Of a DNA stretch of 47,843 bases, positions 34,630 through 43,640 are shown one piece after another. Under the pieces are notes generated by a model. The model ran no database searches and had not been told where the DNA came from. It saw only the letters and a program-made list of their open reading frames with translations. The stretch spans positions 1 to 47,843 of the forward strand of contig JAQUWD010000027.1 of NCBI GenBank assembly GCA_028693055.1, written 5' to 3'. A program made the translations under genes and the position numbers. Origin of the DNA: Eubacteriales bacterium (lineage in GTDB: Bacteria; Bacillota; Clostridia; Christensenellales; Aristaeellaceae). Position 1 is the first letter of the stretch; each line of letters opens with the position of its first letter.

Positions 34630-36389
34630 TGCGTCTAAAAACAAAAATTGTGTGTACGCTGGGTCCTGCCACCGAGAAGGACGATATTCTGCGAGAGCTG
34701 ATCTTATCCGGCATGAATGTGGCGCGTCTGAATTTTTCTCATGGTACTCACGATACTCACCTGGTCAATATCAAGCGAATCCGCTCCATGAGCGAGGAAC
34801 TGAACCTGCCGATCGGCGTAATGCTGGATACGAAAGGGCCAGAAATTCGCCTCCTAACCTTTAAAGAGGGGAAGGTCAGCCTGAAAAAAGGACAAACCTT
34901 CACGCTGTGCACTCAAAGCGTTGAAGGAACAGACGAGCATGTATCCATCAGCTATCAGGAGCTGCCCAAGGATGTGCACGAGGGTACAAATATTTTAATT
35001 GACGACGGTCTGGTAGGCATGACGGTACGCACAGTAACCTCCACGGAAATTGTCTGTGTGGTAAATAATGACGGCGTCGTTTCCGACCGAAAAAGCGTGA
35101 ATGTCCCGGATGTTGAACTGAGCATGCCCTATATTAGCGAAAAAGACCGGGATGACATTGTTTTTGGCGTTCAACAGGGCGTCGATTTTGTTGCAGCCTC
35201 CTTTACCCGTTCTGCGCAGGATATCCTGGATATTCGTAAAATTTTCAGTGCTGAGGGACGCACCAATATCAGCATCATCGCCAAAATTGAGAACATGCAG
35301 GGCGTTAACAATATCGATGAAATCTTGCGCGTCAGTGACGGCATTATGGTAGCCAGAGGGGATTTGGGCGTTGAAATACCCTTGGAGAGAGTGCCCGTTA
35401 TCCAGAAGATGCTGATTCACAAAGCCTATTCCAGCGGTAAGCAGGTCATAACCGCTACGCAAATGCTGGACAGCATGATGAAAAACCCCCGTCCTACCCG
35501 GGCGGAGGCGACGGATGTTGCCAACGCAATTTATGACGGCACCAGCGCCATTATGCTTTCCGGCGAGACAGCGGCGGGACTGTATCCCGTAGAGGCCGTG
35601 CGCACAATGGTTCGGATCGCTAAGACGGCCGAAGCGGACATTAATTACGGAAAACGTTTTAAGGAACGAGACATGGAGCTGACGCCGGATGTGACCAACG
35701 CCATCTCTCATTCTACCTGTACCTCCGCACAAGATCTTGGCGCGTCGGCGATCATCACCGTAACCAAAACCGGACGTACCGCGCGAATGATCTCAAAGTA
35801 TCGGCCAAGCTGTCCCATTATCTGCTGTACCACGGAGGAGGTTGTTTGCCGTCAGCTTTGCCTAAGCTGGGGTGTTACCCCTCTGGTCATTGAAGAAGCC
35901 AGCAATACCGACGAGCTCTTTGAGCGCGCGGTTCAAGCCGGTGAGGACGCAGGACTTCTCCATGACGGCGAGCTGGTTGTTATGACGGCGGGCGTACCTT
36001 TAGGGGTCAGCGGCACCACGAACCTAATGAAGGTACATGTGGTAGGACATATTCTGGTAACAGGCCATGGCGTTACGATGCAATCCTGCTGCGGAAGCCT
36101 GTGCGTCTGCCACAATGGCGAAGAGGCGCTGCGCACCTTTCAGGACGGCGACATTTTGGTCATTTCCCAAACGACCAACACCTTGCTGCCTGTGATTCGC
36201 AAGGCTAGCGGATTGATTTTAGAGGATCAAGACGTTAACGGTCACGGCGCGATTGCCGGTATGAGTCTCAATTTACCTGTAATCATTGGCGCACAAAACG
36301 CTACCAAAATACTGAAAAGCGGAGCCGTGGTTAACCTAGACGCGGAGCGCGGCACCGTTGCCAGCAATGATAGCGGTTCGGGAAAATAG
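34626..36389 (+). CDS. pyk: Pyruvate kinase with C-terminal PEP-utilizer domain
   Basis: A 587-residue pyruvate kinase. The (beta/alpha)8 core begins RLKTKIVCTLGPAT; MLDTKGPEIR, the metal/substrate region IIAKIENMQGVNNIDEI, MVARGDLGVEIP and QVITATQMLDSM are all intact. The regulatory C domain (about 350-470) is followed by an extra domain of about 110 residues ending NGHGAIAGMSLNLPVIIGAQNATKIL, the PEP-utilizer mobile-domain type found in Bacillus/Geobacillus enzymes. Catalyses the last ATP-making step of glycolysis, and here also uses the glyceraldehyde-3-phosphate branch from uronates. ATG overlaps the ogt stop. Confidence 0.96.
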   Translation: MMRLKTKIVCTLGPATEKDDILRELILSGMNVARLNFSHGTHDTHLVNIKRIRSMSEELNLPIGVMLDTKGPEIRLLTFKEGKVSLKKGQTFTLCTQSVEGTDEHVSISYQELPKDVHEGTNILIDDGLVGMTVRTVTSTEIVCVVNNDGVVSDRKSVNVPDVELSMPYISEKDRDDIVFGVQQGVDFVAASFTRSAQDILDIRKIFSAEGRTNISIIAKIENMQGVNNIDEILRVSDGIMVARGDLGVEIPLERVPVIQKMLIHKAYSSGKQVITATQMLDSMMKNPRPTRAEATDVANAIYDGTSAIMLSGETAAGLYPVEAVRTMVRIAKTAEADINYGKRFKERDMELTPDVTNAISHSTCTSAQDLGASAIITVTKTGRTARMISKYRPSCPIICCTTEEVVCRQLCLSWGVTPLVIEEASNTDELFERAVQAGEDAGLLHDGELVVMTAGVPLGVSGTTNLMKVHVVGHILVTGHGVTMQSCCGSLCVCHNGEEALRTFQDGDILVISQTTNTLLPVIRKASGLILEDQDVNGHGAIAGMSLNLPVIIGAQNATKILKSGAVVNLDAERGTVASNDSGSGK

Positions 36390-36403
36390 AAAAAAATCGT
36401 CAG

Positions 36404-37651
36404 TTAATGACTCTTGGCGTAGATAGTCTGCTTCACGACCTTGCTTTCAGGGTCGCGAAGCTCATCCTCCAAGAAATGAAAATAGGAGCCCGGCGTAACG
36501 AAGCCGTTGGGCGGTAACAAGCATAAGCCGCTTTCGGAAGCAATCAACTCCGCCATAGCGCAGCAATTGGTGCGTAACGCATTGTAAACCGAGAAGCCGC
36601 CTGATTGTACCTTATAAAAGGCTGCCCCCAAGTCATATTCCCGCCGCCCAACAGGCTGCCATGGAGCGCATTTTTTAAGAATACGCTCCATGGCGGCTTT
36701 TACATTGTCGCCTTCCGTATGCGAAATCGACAGTGAAAAGCCGACCAACAGCTTCCCTTCGGCTTGACGGCAATAATCCAAGTATGGCTCGGTGGGGACA
36801 AGCATAAAAACCCCATCGGAAAGCAAGCCAAACAGCCGGTTGCTATTTTCGTCATAACAGCCATAGGATATCGTCTGCCCGCGAAGGCTTACATCAACAT
36901 GTCCGAAGCCGAAAGCCACGTTCTTCCCCAGATGAAAAATGACCTTCAGTTCTTCGGTACCCGTCGGCTTTCGGCCTCCCCGTTTATGGATTACCGTATC
37001 GTGGGTAAGCATTTCCTGCTTTTTTTCCAGCCCGCGCAGCCACAAGGAAGGAAGCAGCGCTGTTAACAAAACCGGAAGCCGAATCCGAAGGTGGCTCAGC
37101 ACACGGCTGTCCTCAACGTTTCGGTTGATCAAAATACCAATCATATCAACAAGCTGCCACAAGCCGTACAGGATCAAATATATTCCCGCATACGCCTTCA
37201 GGTAGCTTGTGCCTGATGGGGTAAACAAAAGAAGCGCGGCACTGCACAACGAAAAAGCTGTCAACAGGATATAACGCAACTTTCCGTGTTCTTTTGTCAC
37301 AAAGAGCTGTAGCAGATATCCTATTTGAATGATCCCCACCAGCAGCGACCATACACCTACCGCAATGGTGACACTGCCCGGCAAAAGCTTTGGAAAAAGC
37401 GACAACAAAACGGCTGCTAGTAGAGAAACAACAGCCGAAAGAAAAGAATGGGGATGGGGTTCCTTCTTTTGAAAAACAGATACAAATAAGGAAGGTACTC
37501 CGTTAATCAGGAGTGCTATGACGCATGTTATGTTCAAAAAACGCAGCAAGCTCTCCGGACTGATCAGTACCCAAAAACCTAGGCCCACAAAGGTGAGGAA
37601 GCGCAGTAACAGGCTGATCGGTGTAAGCGCCTTGAGAGAATGCTCGTTCAT
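36404..37651 (-). CDS. DUF308 membrane domain fused to an NlpC/P60-like (papain-fold) domain
   Basis: A 415-residue protein from ATG 37651. Residues 1-190 hold about six helices of the DUF308/HdeD type. After a basic linker (KKQEMLTHDTVIHKRGGRKPTG) comes a soluble domain of about 190 residues with a conserved-looking His in FGFGHVDVSL, a Cys in LRTNCCAMAELI, and LLPPNGFVTPGSYF. The order His then Cys resembles permuted NlpC/P60 or LRAT-like papain-fold families. I infer a membrane-anchored hydrolase or acyltransferase; no function is established from sequence. It converges on pyk with a 14-base gap. Confidence 0.7.
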   Translation of the reverse strand: MNEHSLKALTPISLLLRFLTFVGLGFWVLISPESLLRFLNITCVIALLINGVPSLFVSVFQKKEPHPHSFLSAVVSLLAAVLLSLFPKLLPGSVTIAVGVWSLLVGIIQIGYLLQLFVTKEHGKLRYILLTAFSLCSAALLLFTPSGTSYLKAYAGIYLILYGLWQLVDMIGILINRNVEDSRVLSHLRIRLPVLLTALLPSLWLRGLEKKQEMLTHDTVIHKRGGRKPTGTEELKVIFHLGKNVAFGFGHVDVSLRGQTISYGCYDENSNRLFGLLSDGVFMLVPTEPYLDYCRQAEGKLLVGFSLSISHTEGDNVKAAMERILKKCAPWQPVGRREYDLGAAFYKVQSGGFSVYNALRTNCCAMAELIASESGLCLLPPNGFVTPGSYFHFLEDELRDPESKVVKQTIYAKSH

Positions 37652-37697
37652 ATTGCCTACGCCCCCTTGACGTTCCACCGCAACCGATGGATAAGCT

Positions 37698-38096
37698 TTA
37701 GCCTTGCAGCTTTCGACCCCATTTATCTGTAAAAGCGCCGGTTAGGATTAGGATGCAGTCCAGCAGCCAACCAATTCCAAGAACGCCGCCCGTTAACAGA
37801 TAGAGGATGCCCGCACCTGTTTTGCCAACGTAAAATTTATGAAAGCCCAATACGCCCGCAAAAAAGCACAGAAGGAAAGCCACCCACTTGCTCTTGGAGG
37901 ATAACTCGGGAGCTTGAGAGCGGTATGAGACGTTCTCGCTTCTTTGGTCGGAATTTTGAATGACGTTATAGATTACCGTTTGCGGCTGGCTTTGCGTGTT
38001 CGGCTGATTTTGGGCTTTGATAGGCTGGTACGCGCCGCAGTATTGGCAGCGATTGACGTCGTCATATATATTTGCTCCGCAATTTGAGCATTTCAT
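37698..38096 (-). CDS. Zinc-ribbon plus TM2-domain protein
   Basis: A 132-residue protein. Residues 1-25 are a zinc ribbon with Cys3, 6, 17, 20 (CSNCGANIY...CQYCGAY). A polar Gln/Asn-rich linker follows. The C-terminal TM2 domain (about 65-130) has the family features [36 protein letters not shown] and [12 protein letters not shown]. Small two-helix membrane protein of unknown role. Ribosome site GGAGGC precedes the ATG; the promoter TTGCTA-17-TACAAT is present. Confidence 0.92.
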   Translation of the reverse strand: MKCSNCGANIYDDVNRCQYCGAYQPIKAQNQPNTQSQPQTVIYNVIQNSDQRSENVSYRSQAPELSSKSKWVAFLLCFFAGVLGFHKFYVGKTGAGILYLLTGGVLGIGWLLDCILILTGAFTDKWGRKLQG

Positions 38097-38126
38097 GGCA
38101 TTTCGCCTCCTTATTTTAACTTGCTT

Positions 38127-38155
38127 ATTGTATCATTCTATTACGTCGCTAGCAA
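38127..38155 (-). promoter_or_regulatory. Promoter of the TM2-domain gene
   Basis: Minus strand TTGCTA (38155-38150), 17-base spacer, TACAAT (38132-38127), 30 bases before the ATG. Confidence 0.65.
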
Positions 38156-38277
38156 GTATTTTATCCGCACGCCTTGCCAAAACCCGCATACCGTGACAGT
38201 GAAGGTTGATGAGGATGGCAAGCGAGAGAGAACCGTACCGCCGCCTTACGACCGACCATTATGAAGGAGGCGTGCCA

Positions 38278-38780
38278 ATGTCATTCTACTCTTATAAGAA
38301 CGCGAACCCCTGTTCTTGCCCCGGTGTGATTTCCGGCAGCGCGCTGGATGGTTTGCAGGAGAAGGTATGCGTGCAGGTAAAGCGCGTATACGACAGCTGC
38401 TTACAGCAGGAGCAGCTGGACGACAAATGCGTCACCATTACCAGCTATGCCATGGTGGCAGGCAATAACTGCGGCTGTAACTGCAATTGCGGCTGCGGAA
38501 CCAGCGGCGGATGCGGTAACGATGCAGCTGAAACCGTTCCTCCCACCTCTGCGCCCGTACCGCCGATCACCTTCGAAAGCTGCCGTTCAACGACTACGGA
38601 AGGAACCATACGAAACCTGACTGTGGAGCGTCTGTGCGACCGCCCCTGCTTTGCCCGCGTGCGCTGCAAGATCGATATGCCGATCGACATTCTCTTTGTG
38701 GACAGCCGCTGCGTAGAGTACATCGGTAAGGGCGTGATCACGGTGGATAATCCTCCCCCTACGCAACGGCAACGCTATAG
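38278..38780 (+). pseudogene. Cys-rich, possibly spore-coat-type protein, 3' end cut by the recombinase element
   Basis: From ATG 38278 (AAGGAGG 8 bases before it) the product starts MSFYSYKNANPCSCPGVISG. It has a Cys/Gly-rich loop CGCNCNCGCGTSGGCG near 65-80, then a beta-rich segment (VERLCDRPCFARVRCKIDMP, SRCVEYIGKGVITV) near 115-160. About residue 158 (base ~38750) the sequence stops looking like this protein. The frame continues only antisense through the serine recombinase gene, to a chance stop at 38928. The 5' part is intact with good start signals, so the gene was cut, not decayed. The missing 3' part is not found elsewhere in the window. A spore-coat role is a guess from composition. 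Confidence 0.72.
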
Positions 38781-40418
38781 CTATTCTTGCATACATTTTT
38801 CTCCAAATAGCTCGACGGTAGCATTTTCGCCGTCCCAAAGGACGCGCTCTATGACGGTTTTGAGTAAACGCCGCTGCTCGTCAAAGTCGAGGGAGACAAT
38901 GGGGTGCTTGAACTCGGCCATAAGCTGACCCATCATGTCCAGCGCGTCGGTTTGCCGCTGGCTGGAGGATAGCTCGCCTTGAATGCGGGTGATATCCTTC
39001 TCCGCGTCGGCAATCTGATCGCCCAAGCGTTCAACCTCGTCAGAGATACCGTGTACCACGGCAGGGGATAGGGATAGATCGGAGAGACGAAGCAACCAGT
39101 CGCGTTGCTGGGCGCGGAGAGAATCAAGAGCGCTTCGTCGCGCATCCAGCTGGGCGGCTAGATCGTCCTTGCGGTGGGTAATTTCCAGCTGATCATTTGC
39201 GGCTCGGTGGGTGAATTCGCCGTTGTTTCCAGCAAGATCGGCTAGATGGGATAGTACCAGCTGATCCACCACCTGTGCGTCAGCGTTACGCATACGGCAG
39301 CGCTGGCTGCGACTGGATGATTTAAGCATGCAGGTATAGGTAATGCCGCGACTGCCGTCCTCCCGGATGCGGGAATGCATTTTTGGGCGCATATAACTGC
39401 TGCAATCGGCGCAGATCAGCAAGCCGGATAGGAGGGCCGTCTTGGTGCGCGGCGCGTGGTAGGCGGAGTCTTTCACCGACTGCATAAGCCGCTGAGCCTG
39501 CACCCAGTCCGCGCCGGAAATAGCGCCCGTATGATGGCCGACGGCAATAATCCAATCCTCCGTTGGACGCAGAACAGCGGAGGGTCTGTCCGAATCGGTG
39601 CGTCCAAAGGGCTGTATACCGTGGGAGCCGTCAAAATCCGCCTCGTTGACGCATAGGTTGTAGTCGCCCGCGCTGAAATAAATCCACGCGTCCCTATCGG
39701 CTGTACAATAGACGGGGTTAAGCAAAATTGCCTTGATGGTGGCGCGGCTGTAGTTCTTGCCAGTGCGGGAGGTAATGCAGTGCTGTAGACAATAAGTCTC
39801 TACCCCAGCGAAGGACTGCTTCTCAAGATACTGGCGAAAGAGGGTGCGGACAATATCCAGCTCCGGCGGGTACTCCACAAGGACGTTGTATTGACGGGAT
39901 TTGCCGCCGCGCTCGAAGGAGACGCGCTCGCTATGATAGCCGGTGGGCGTGGTGCCGCCCAGCCAGCGGCCTTCCTTGGCGAGCATTTGAAGATTGTCCA
40001 CAATGCGCTCGGTGAGGGTGTCCCGCTCCAGCTGCGCAAAGACGGAGGAAATGTAGATCATGGCGCGACCCATGGGCGTGGAGGTGTCAAACTGTTCGCG
40101 GAGAGAAACGAAAGAAATACCAAGGCTGTGAAGCTCGTCCAAGGTGCGGGAAAAATCGGAGACGTTACGGCTGATCCGATCCAGACGATAGCAGCAAAGG
40201 ACGCTGAACTTCCGCTTCCGCGCGTCCGCCATCATGCGCTGAAAGGCAGGACGCTTCACATTACCGCCGGAATAGCCCTCGTCCTCGTCGTAGATGAGGT
40301 AGGAGGGACTATCAAAATGCGTATCGCAATAATCCCGGCAAAGGTCGATCTGTGTTTGCACAGATTCGCCCTTGCCGGTAAAGCGGGATTTGCGGGGGTA
40401 GATGGCTATGGTGGGCAT
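38781..40418 (-). CDS. Large serine recombinase
   Basis: A 545-residue large serine integrase. The resolvase domain has catalytic Ser11 in YPRKSRF, then YRLDRISRN and the helix FAQLERDTLTERI. The Recombinase domain is about 160-290, the zinc ribbon has C336, C339, C363 and C374, and a coiled coil lies at about 405-490. All parts needed for integration are intact. ATG follows AGGAGG. Its stop lies at the edge of the interrupted Cys-rich gene, the usual position of such a gene at one end of its element (attL or attR). By family it should recombine attP with attB, and with a directionality factor reverse this. Confidence 0.93.
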   Translation of the reverse strand: MPTIAIYPRKSRFTGKGESVQTQIDLCRDYCDTHFDSPSYLIYDEDEGYSGGNVKRPAFQRMMADARKRKFSVLCCYRLDRISRNVSDFSRTLDELHSLGISFVSLREQFDTSTPMGRAMIYISSVFAQLERDTLTERIVDNLQMLAKEGRWLGGTTPTGYHSERVSFERGGKSRQYNVLVEYPPELDIVRTLFRQYLEKQSFAGVETYCLQHCITSRTGKNYSRATIKAILLNPVYCTADRDAWIYFSAGDYNLCVNEADFDGSHGIQPFGRTDSDRPSAVLRPTEDWIIAVGHHTGAISGADWVQAQRLMQSVKDSAYHAPRTKTALLSGLLICADCSSYMRPKMHSRIREDGSRGITYTCMLKSSSRSQRCRMRNADAQVVDQLVLSHLADLAGNNGEFTHRAANDQLEITHRKDDLAAQLDARRSALDSLRAQQRDWLLRLSDLSLSPAVVHGISDEVERLGDQIADAEKDITRIQGELSSSQRQTDALDMMGQLMAEFKHPIVSLDFDEQRRLLKTVIERVLWDGENATVELFGEKCMQE

Positions 40419-40518
40419 GGAGCGCCTCCTTCAAAAGAAAATTGATTCGTTTCAAGGCTTTTTGTCCTGCGTCTGCCAATATAGGTATTCGCTGAAAGCT
40501 CTTTCCGAAAAAGAAATA

Positions 40519-40599
40519 TCACTCATCGGCCATTGCGTCTAATTCGTCTATTGTTTTGACAACGACCTTGCCCTGCGCCACCTGTTCAATACTTCTATG
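40519..40599 (-). pseudogene. Antitoxin-type C-terminal remnant
   Basis: Minus-strand codons give RSIEQVAQGKVVVKTIDELD followed by AMADE and a stop. This is typical of the C-terminus of small antitoxin or Phd/RelB-like proteins. Stops lie directly upstream in the same frame, and no toxin gene is adjacent, so only a stub remains. Confidence 0.45.
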
Positions 40600-40963
40600 T
40601 CAACGCCTCTATTTCATTATAAGCAGGAGCGCTTGTTCTGTTAATGGTATTTCCTGTTGTAAAGAAAATGACAAACAATTGTCTTAAAAGATACTTTTGA
40701 TGCTAAAAACGATTATCATTTGCCCATTTCAGCGCAGATACGTTTTAAAAAGGTAGACGGACGGTCAAAGACGGACGTGAGGTATGAACGCAGAGGCGCA
40801 GAATGTCAGCAGCACATTCTTAGACAGTATGACCCGGACGACCCGATGATGGGCATACATACCGCGATATGGCTTATGAGGCGGGATGCCAACTAGCGCC
40901 GCCGGAGGATAGCAACACGGACAACCAGCCGGGCATAGACTTAACAGAGGAGCGTGATAGCAT
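40600..40963. other. Intergenic stretch with a possible gene fragment
   Basis: No full gene is seen. On the plus strand, codons from about 40725 to 40893 give an open stretch (VDGRSKTDVRYERRGAECQQ and HILRQYDPDDPMMG). It has the composition of a real protein but no start signals, and is probably the end of a decayed gene. Confidence 0.3.
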
Positions 40964-41215
40964 ATGGCGCGCAAGAAACAGGAGATCAACGTAATTCTAA
41001 CCTGCTGCGGATATAAGTACCCAAGCTCTGAGTTTTTCTCGGCGGTGGCTCCCACCATGAGGAATTTTAACCGCTATTTATTGGATAAGACAGCTGAGCA
41101 CATGCATGTAACCCAAGAAGGTTATGAGGAATGCTTGGAAGCACTGGACGGTAAGGCGCCATGGGGCATGACGGAGGAAGAACGAGTAGCAGCGCTGGCT
41201 CGGGTACAGAGATAA
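40964..41215 (+). CDS. Small hypothetical protein of the mobile region
   Basis: An 83-residue soluble protein I do not recognise, starting MARKKQEINVILTCCGYKYP, with AGAGGAG upstream. It is charged and probably helical in its second half (DKTAEHMHVTQEGYEECLEAL). Small orphan proteins of this kind are common next to recombinases in phage-like elements. It could be a DNA-binding or accessory (directionality) protein, but nothing proves it. Confidence 0.5.
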   Translation: MARKKQEINVILTCCGYKYPSSEFFSAVAPTMRNFNRYLLDKTAEHMHVTQEGYEECLEALDGKAPWGMTEEERVAALARVQR

Positions 41216-41420
41216 AAACCAAGAAGGGTGTGCGAAACGAACCGAACCACCGAAATGACGCGAAGCGGCATGAATGGCAACGGAGGGAAACGACAGCCCA
41301 GTGGGCTGTTTGCCGGAGACCAAAATGTGCCGAAAACGTGGATTCCCCCAAAGTGTAGACCGAGTACTGAGCATCGAACAGCGCTTTGAAGTGCGCGGCG
41401 TATGGATGCTGTGCAATGAA

Positions 41421-41607
41421 CGGATGCAGCGGCGGCGGGGGAGGAAAAAGTGGATCTGGCGGTAATATGACGCTGAAAAGCGCCACCCAGCAGGGCGCGG
41501 CTAAGGAGCTTGCCAATCTGGTGAACCAAGGGAAGATCAGCAACACACAGGCCGCTCCAATTGCCGCAAACGAAATAGTAAGCAAGAAAAAGGCAAGCAG
41601 CCACTGA
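41421..41607 (+). CDS. Small Gly/Ser-rich then helical hypothetical protein
   Basis: Sixty-one residues from ATG 41421: a Gly/Ser-rich start (GCSGGGGGKSGSGG) and a helical tail (KSATQQGAAKELANLVNQGK, then AAPIAANEIVSKKKASSH). It may be a fragment of a larger structural protein. Ribosome site is weak, and the neighbouring sequence is full of broken frames. Confidence 0.35.
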
Positions 41608-41719
41608 AATAAGACGGCAAGCGGAATGTTTGGCTACACAAGATAGGAGCATAGAAGATGGCTAAAAAGTGAAATACACTACCAAGAATTTCTTGGACAT
41701 GGCGCAGACGGAGCAAAAG

Positions 41720-41751
41720 AACCGCCAGAGCGGAAAAGCGCTTTGGCGGTT
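41720..41751. terminator. Hairpin terminator between the small genes and the broken sugar transporter
   Basis: A 13-bp stem (41720-41732 with 41739-41751; one G-T type mismatch) around GAAAAG. The minus-strand side continues TCTTTTGCT, a weak T-run, so it may end the transporter operon coming from the right. Confidence 0.5.
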
Positions 41752-41861
41752 CAATCAAAATTGAATCCTTGTGAAGATTTTTTTCTTCAATTCTCTCAAA
41801 GTAATGTAATTACTGACAATACAGGCGATATATATCATGAGTCTGCATCATACTGATAGGC

Positions 41862-42706
41862 TCAGCCTTTTATTGCCCCCGAGGTCATTCCCTCCATAAA
41901 ATAGCGCATGGATAAAAAGAAAAACACCAGCAATGGTAAAACGGCAATTGCAAAACCGGCGTACAGCGGTCCATACTGCGGCAGTAAATCGAAGGAGGCC
42001 TTGTATGCCTTAATGCATACGGAAACTGGCCACATCTGGGGTGATTTAAGCGTCAGAGCAGGCCACATGTAATCGTTCCAGTCATTAAGCAGGCGCATTA
42101 CAAACACCGTCACTACAATGGGTTTGGAAAGCGGAAGCGCAATATTGAAATAGATGCGCCCCTCTCTGGCGCCGTCTAGACGTACCGCCTCAAAGATATC
42201 CTCCGGCAATCCTGCAAAGAAATTACGCATCACCAGCACCACAAAGGGAAGACCGTTTGCGATGTTCATCAATGACACAGCAGGGTACGTGTCTAACAGT
42301 CCGAGACGCGCAGTAAGCACATAGCTTGATATCAGCGTAAGCATGCTGGGAATCATCATCATAATCAATATCAGGTAGTACAGCAGATTCTTGCACGGAA
42401 AACGAAGCCGAGCAAACGCATAGGCGGCTACAGAGCCAAGAATCAGCATACTGGGCACGCTGATGAGGCAGATCATGATCGAATTGACAAAGCTGCCGCC
42501 GATATAGCTCCACGCATCCATATAATACTCTCAGTGCAGCTCGTGCGGCAGACCCCAAAAGTTGCTGTAGTACTCCGGGTTGCTTTTCAGTGATGTAATC
42601 AACATAAATATCATTGGGTACAGCATCAGAATCGTCAACAAGGCGAGGCTCAGCCGCACAAATAGCTGTCCGAGTTTGAGCTTATGAATAAGCTTATTTG
42701 CCGTCA
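41862..42706 (-). pseudogene. MalG-type sugar ABC permease, broken by one nonsense codon
   Basis: Reading from ATG 42706 (AGGTGA upstream) gives a normal permease beginning with a first helix (LSLALLTILMLYPMIFMLIT) and reaching WGLPHELH. There a TGA at 42533-42531 interrupts the frame. The same frame continues EYYMDAWSYIGGSFVNSIM and the rest of a carbohydrate permease, with the EAA loop EAVRLDGAREGRIYFNIALP and C-terminal SMRYFMEGMTSGAIKG, to 41862. Total would be about 280 residues, normal for MalG/LacG. A Trp codon TGG changed to TGA by one base would explain it. The 219-residue part after the stop has its own ATG but lacks the first helix. Confidence 0.85.
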
Positions 42707-42718
42707 TCTTCGTTCACC

Positions 42719-43625
42719 TCACGCGTTAAAGTCCGTTTGCGATTTCATGCGATTGCTTAAAATCGTCAACGACAGCACAAGCAGAAACATCACCACGGAA
42801 ATCGCACATGAATAGCCAAAGTTCGAGCTGGAAAAGGCAGATAGATACATGTACAGCGCAGGAGTGTAGGTCGCATAGCCGGGGCCGCCGCTCGTCATAA
42901 CCAAGGGCGCGGTTATGGACTGCAAGCAGGCGATAATCGCCAGTATAATCGCAATCTTAAACTGACTGAGCAAATATGGAATATGGATACGAACCACCTT
43001 GCCCACCGCAGACAGGCCGTCCAACGTGGCGGATTCCAGTACATCCGTCGAGAGCCCCTGTAAGCCTGAAAAAAACAACAGCATGTTGAAGGCGTGTATC
43101 CATGGAAAGTACATTAAAATGAGTGACCATAGCGCTGTGCTGGAATTGCCAAGCCAGTTTGCAGCGTATTGACCCATTCCGACAAGCTCCAGCAAACGGT
43201 TGAGAATTCCTCCATCGCCATCGTAAATCAGCTGCCAGATGAGCTGGTTCACAATCTCCGGCACAACCATCGGTATGGACAACAGCACGCGATACAAATA
43301 TTGGTGACGCTTGCTTTTTATATGGAAGATCAGTTCCGCTGCTAGCAATGGAGGGATGATGCATTGCAGCACATACACAACTGTCCAGATGGATACGTTC
43401 TGTAGCGAACGAAAAAACACACGATCGCTAAACAGCTTTACATAATTACGAAATCCTATCAGAATAGGCGCGTCAAACCCATTCCAGCGCGTGAATGAAT
43501 AATAGAAAGACAGTATGGCTGGGTAATACTTAAATATGAAATATCGCAAGAACAACAATACATGGCATTACCATTGCCAAACCGATGACCGCTTGACCTC
43601 TATATTTTCTAAGCAGACCTTTCAT
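42719..43625 (-). pseudogene. MalF-type sugar ABC permease with an early frameshift
   Basis: The true start is ATG 43625, behind AAAAGGGGGAA. It encodes MKGLLRKYRGQAVIGLAMVM, then PCIVVLAIFHI and a stop near 43532. The family sequence resumes in another frame at about 43545 (FKYYPAILSFYYSFTRWNGF) and runs through to 42719, including the EAA-type loop SATLDGLSAVGKVVRIHIPYL. Thus one extra base or two lost bases near the end of the first helix broke the gene. It is 12 bases upstream of the second permease and 15 bases downstream of the glycosidase fragment. Confidence 0.82.
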
Positions 43626-43640
43626 GAAATTCCCCCTTTT

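Noticed and set aside
41067..41652. Open frames of 172-176 codons on the minus strand near 41.1-41.65 kb
   Set aside because: They have no ribosome sites, unusual Cys/Phe/Ser-rich composition and oppose better plus-strand small genes; likely chance frames in decaying DNA.
42531..42533. TGA read as Trp or selenocysteine in the permease
   Set aside because: Other genes in the window, such as uxaB, end at TGA; no SECIS-like element was noted, and the neighbouring genes are also broken, so a nonsense mutation is simpler.
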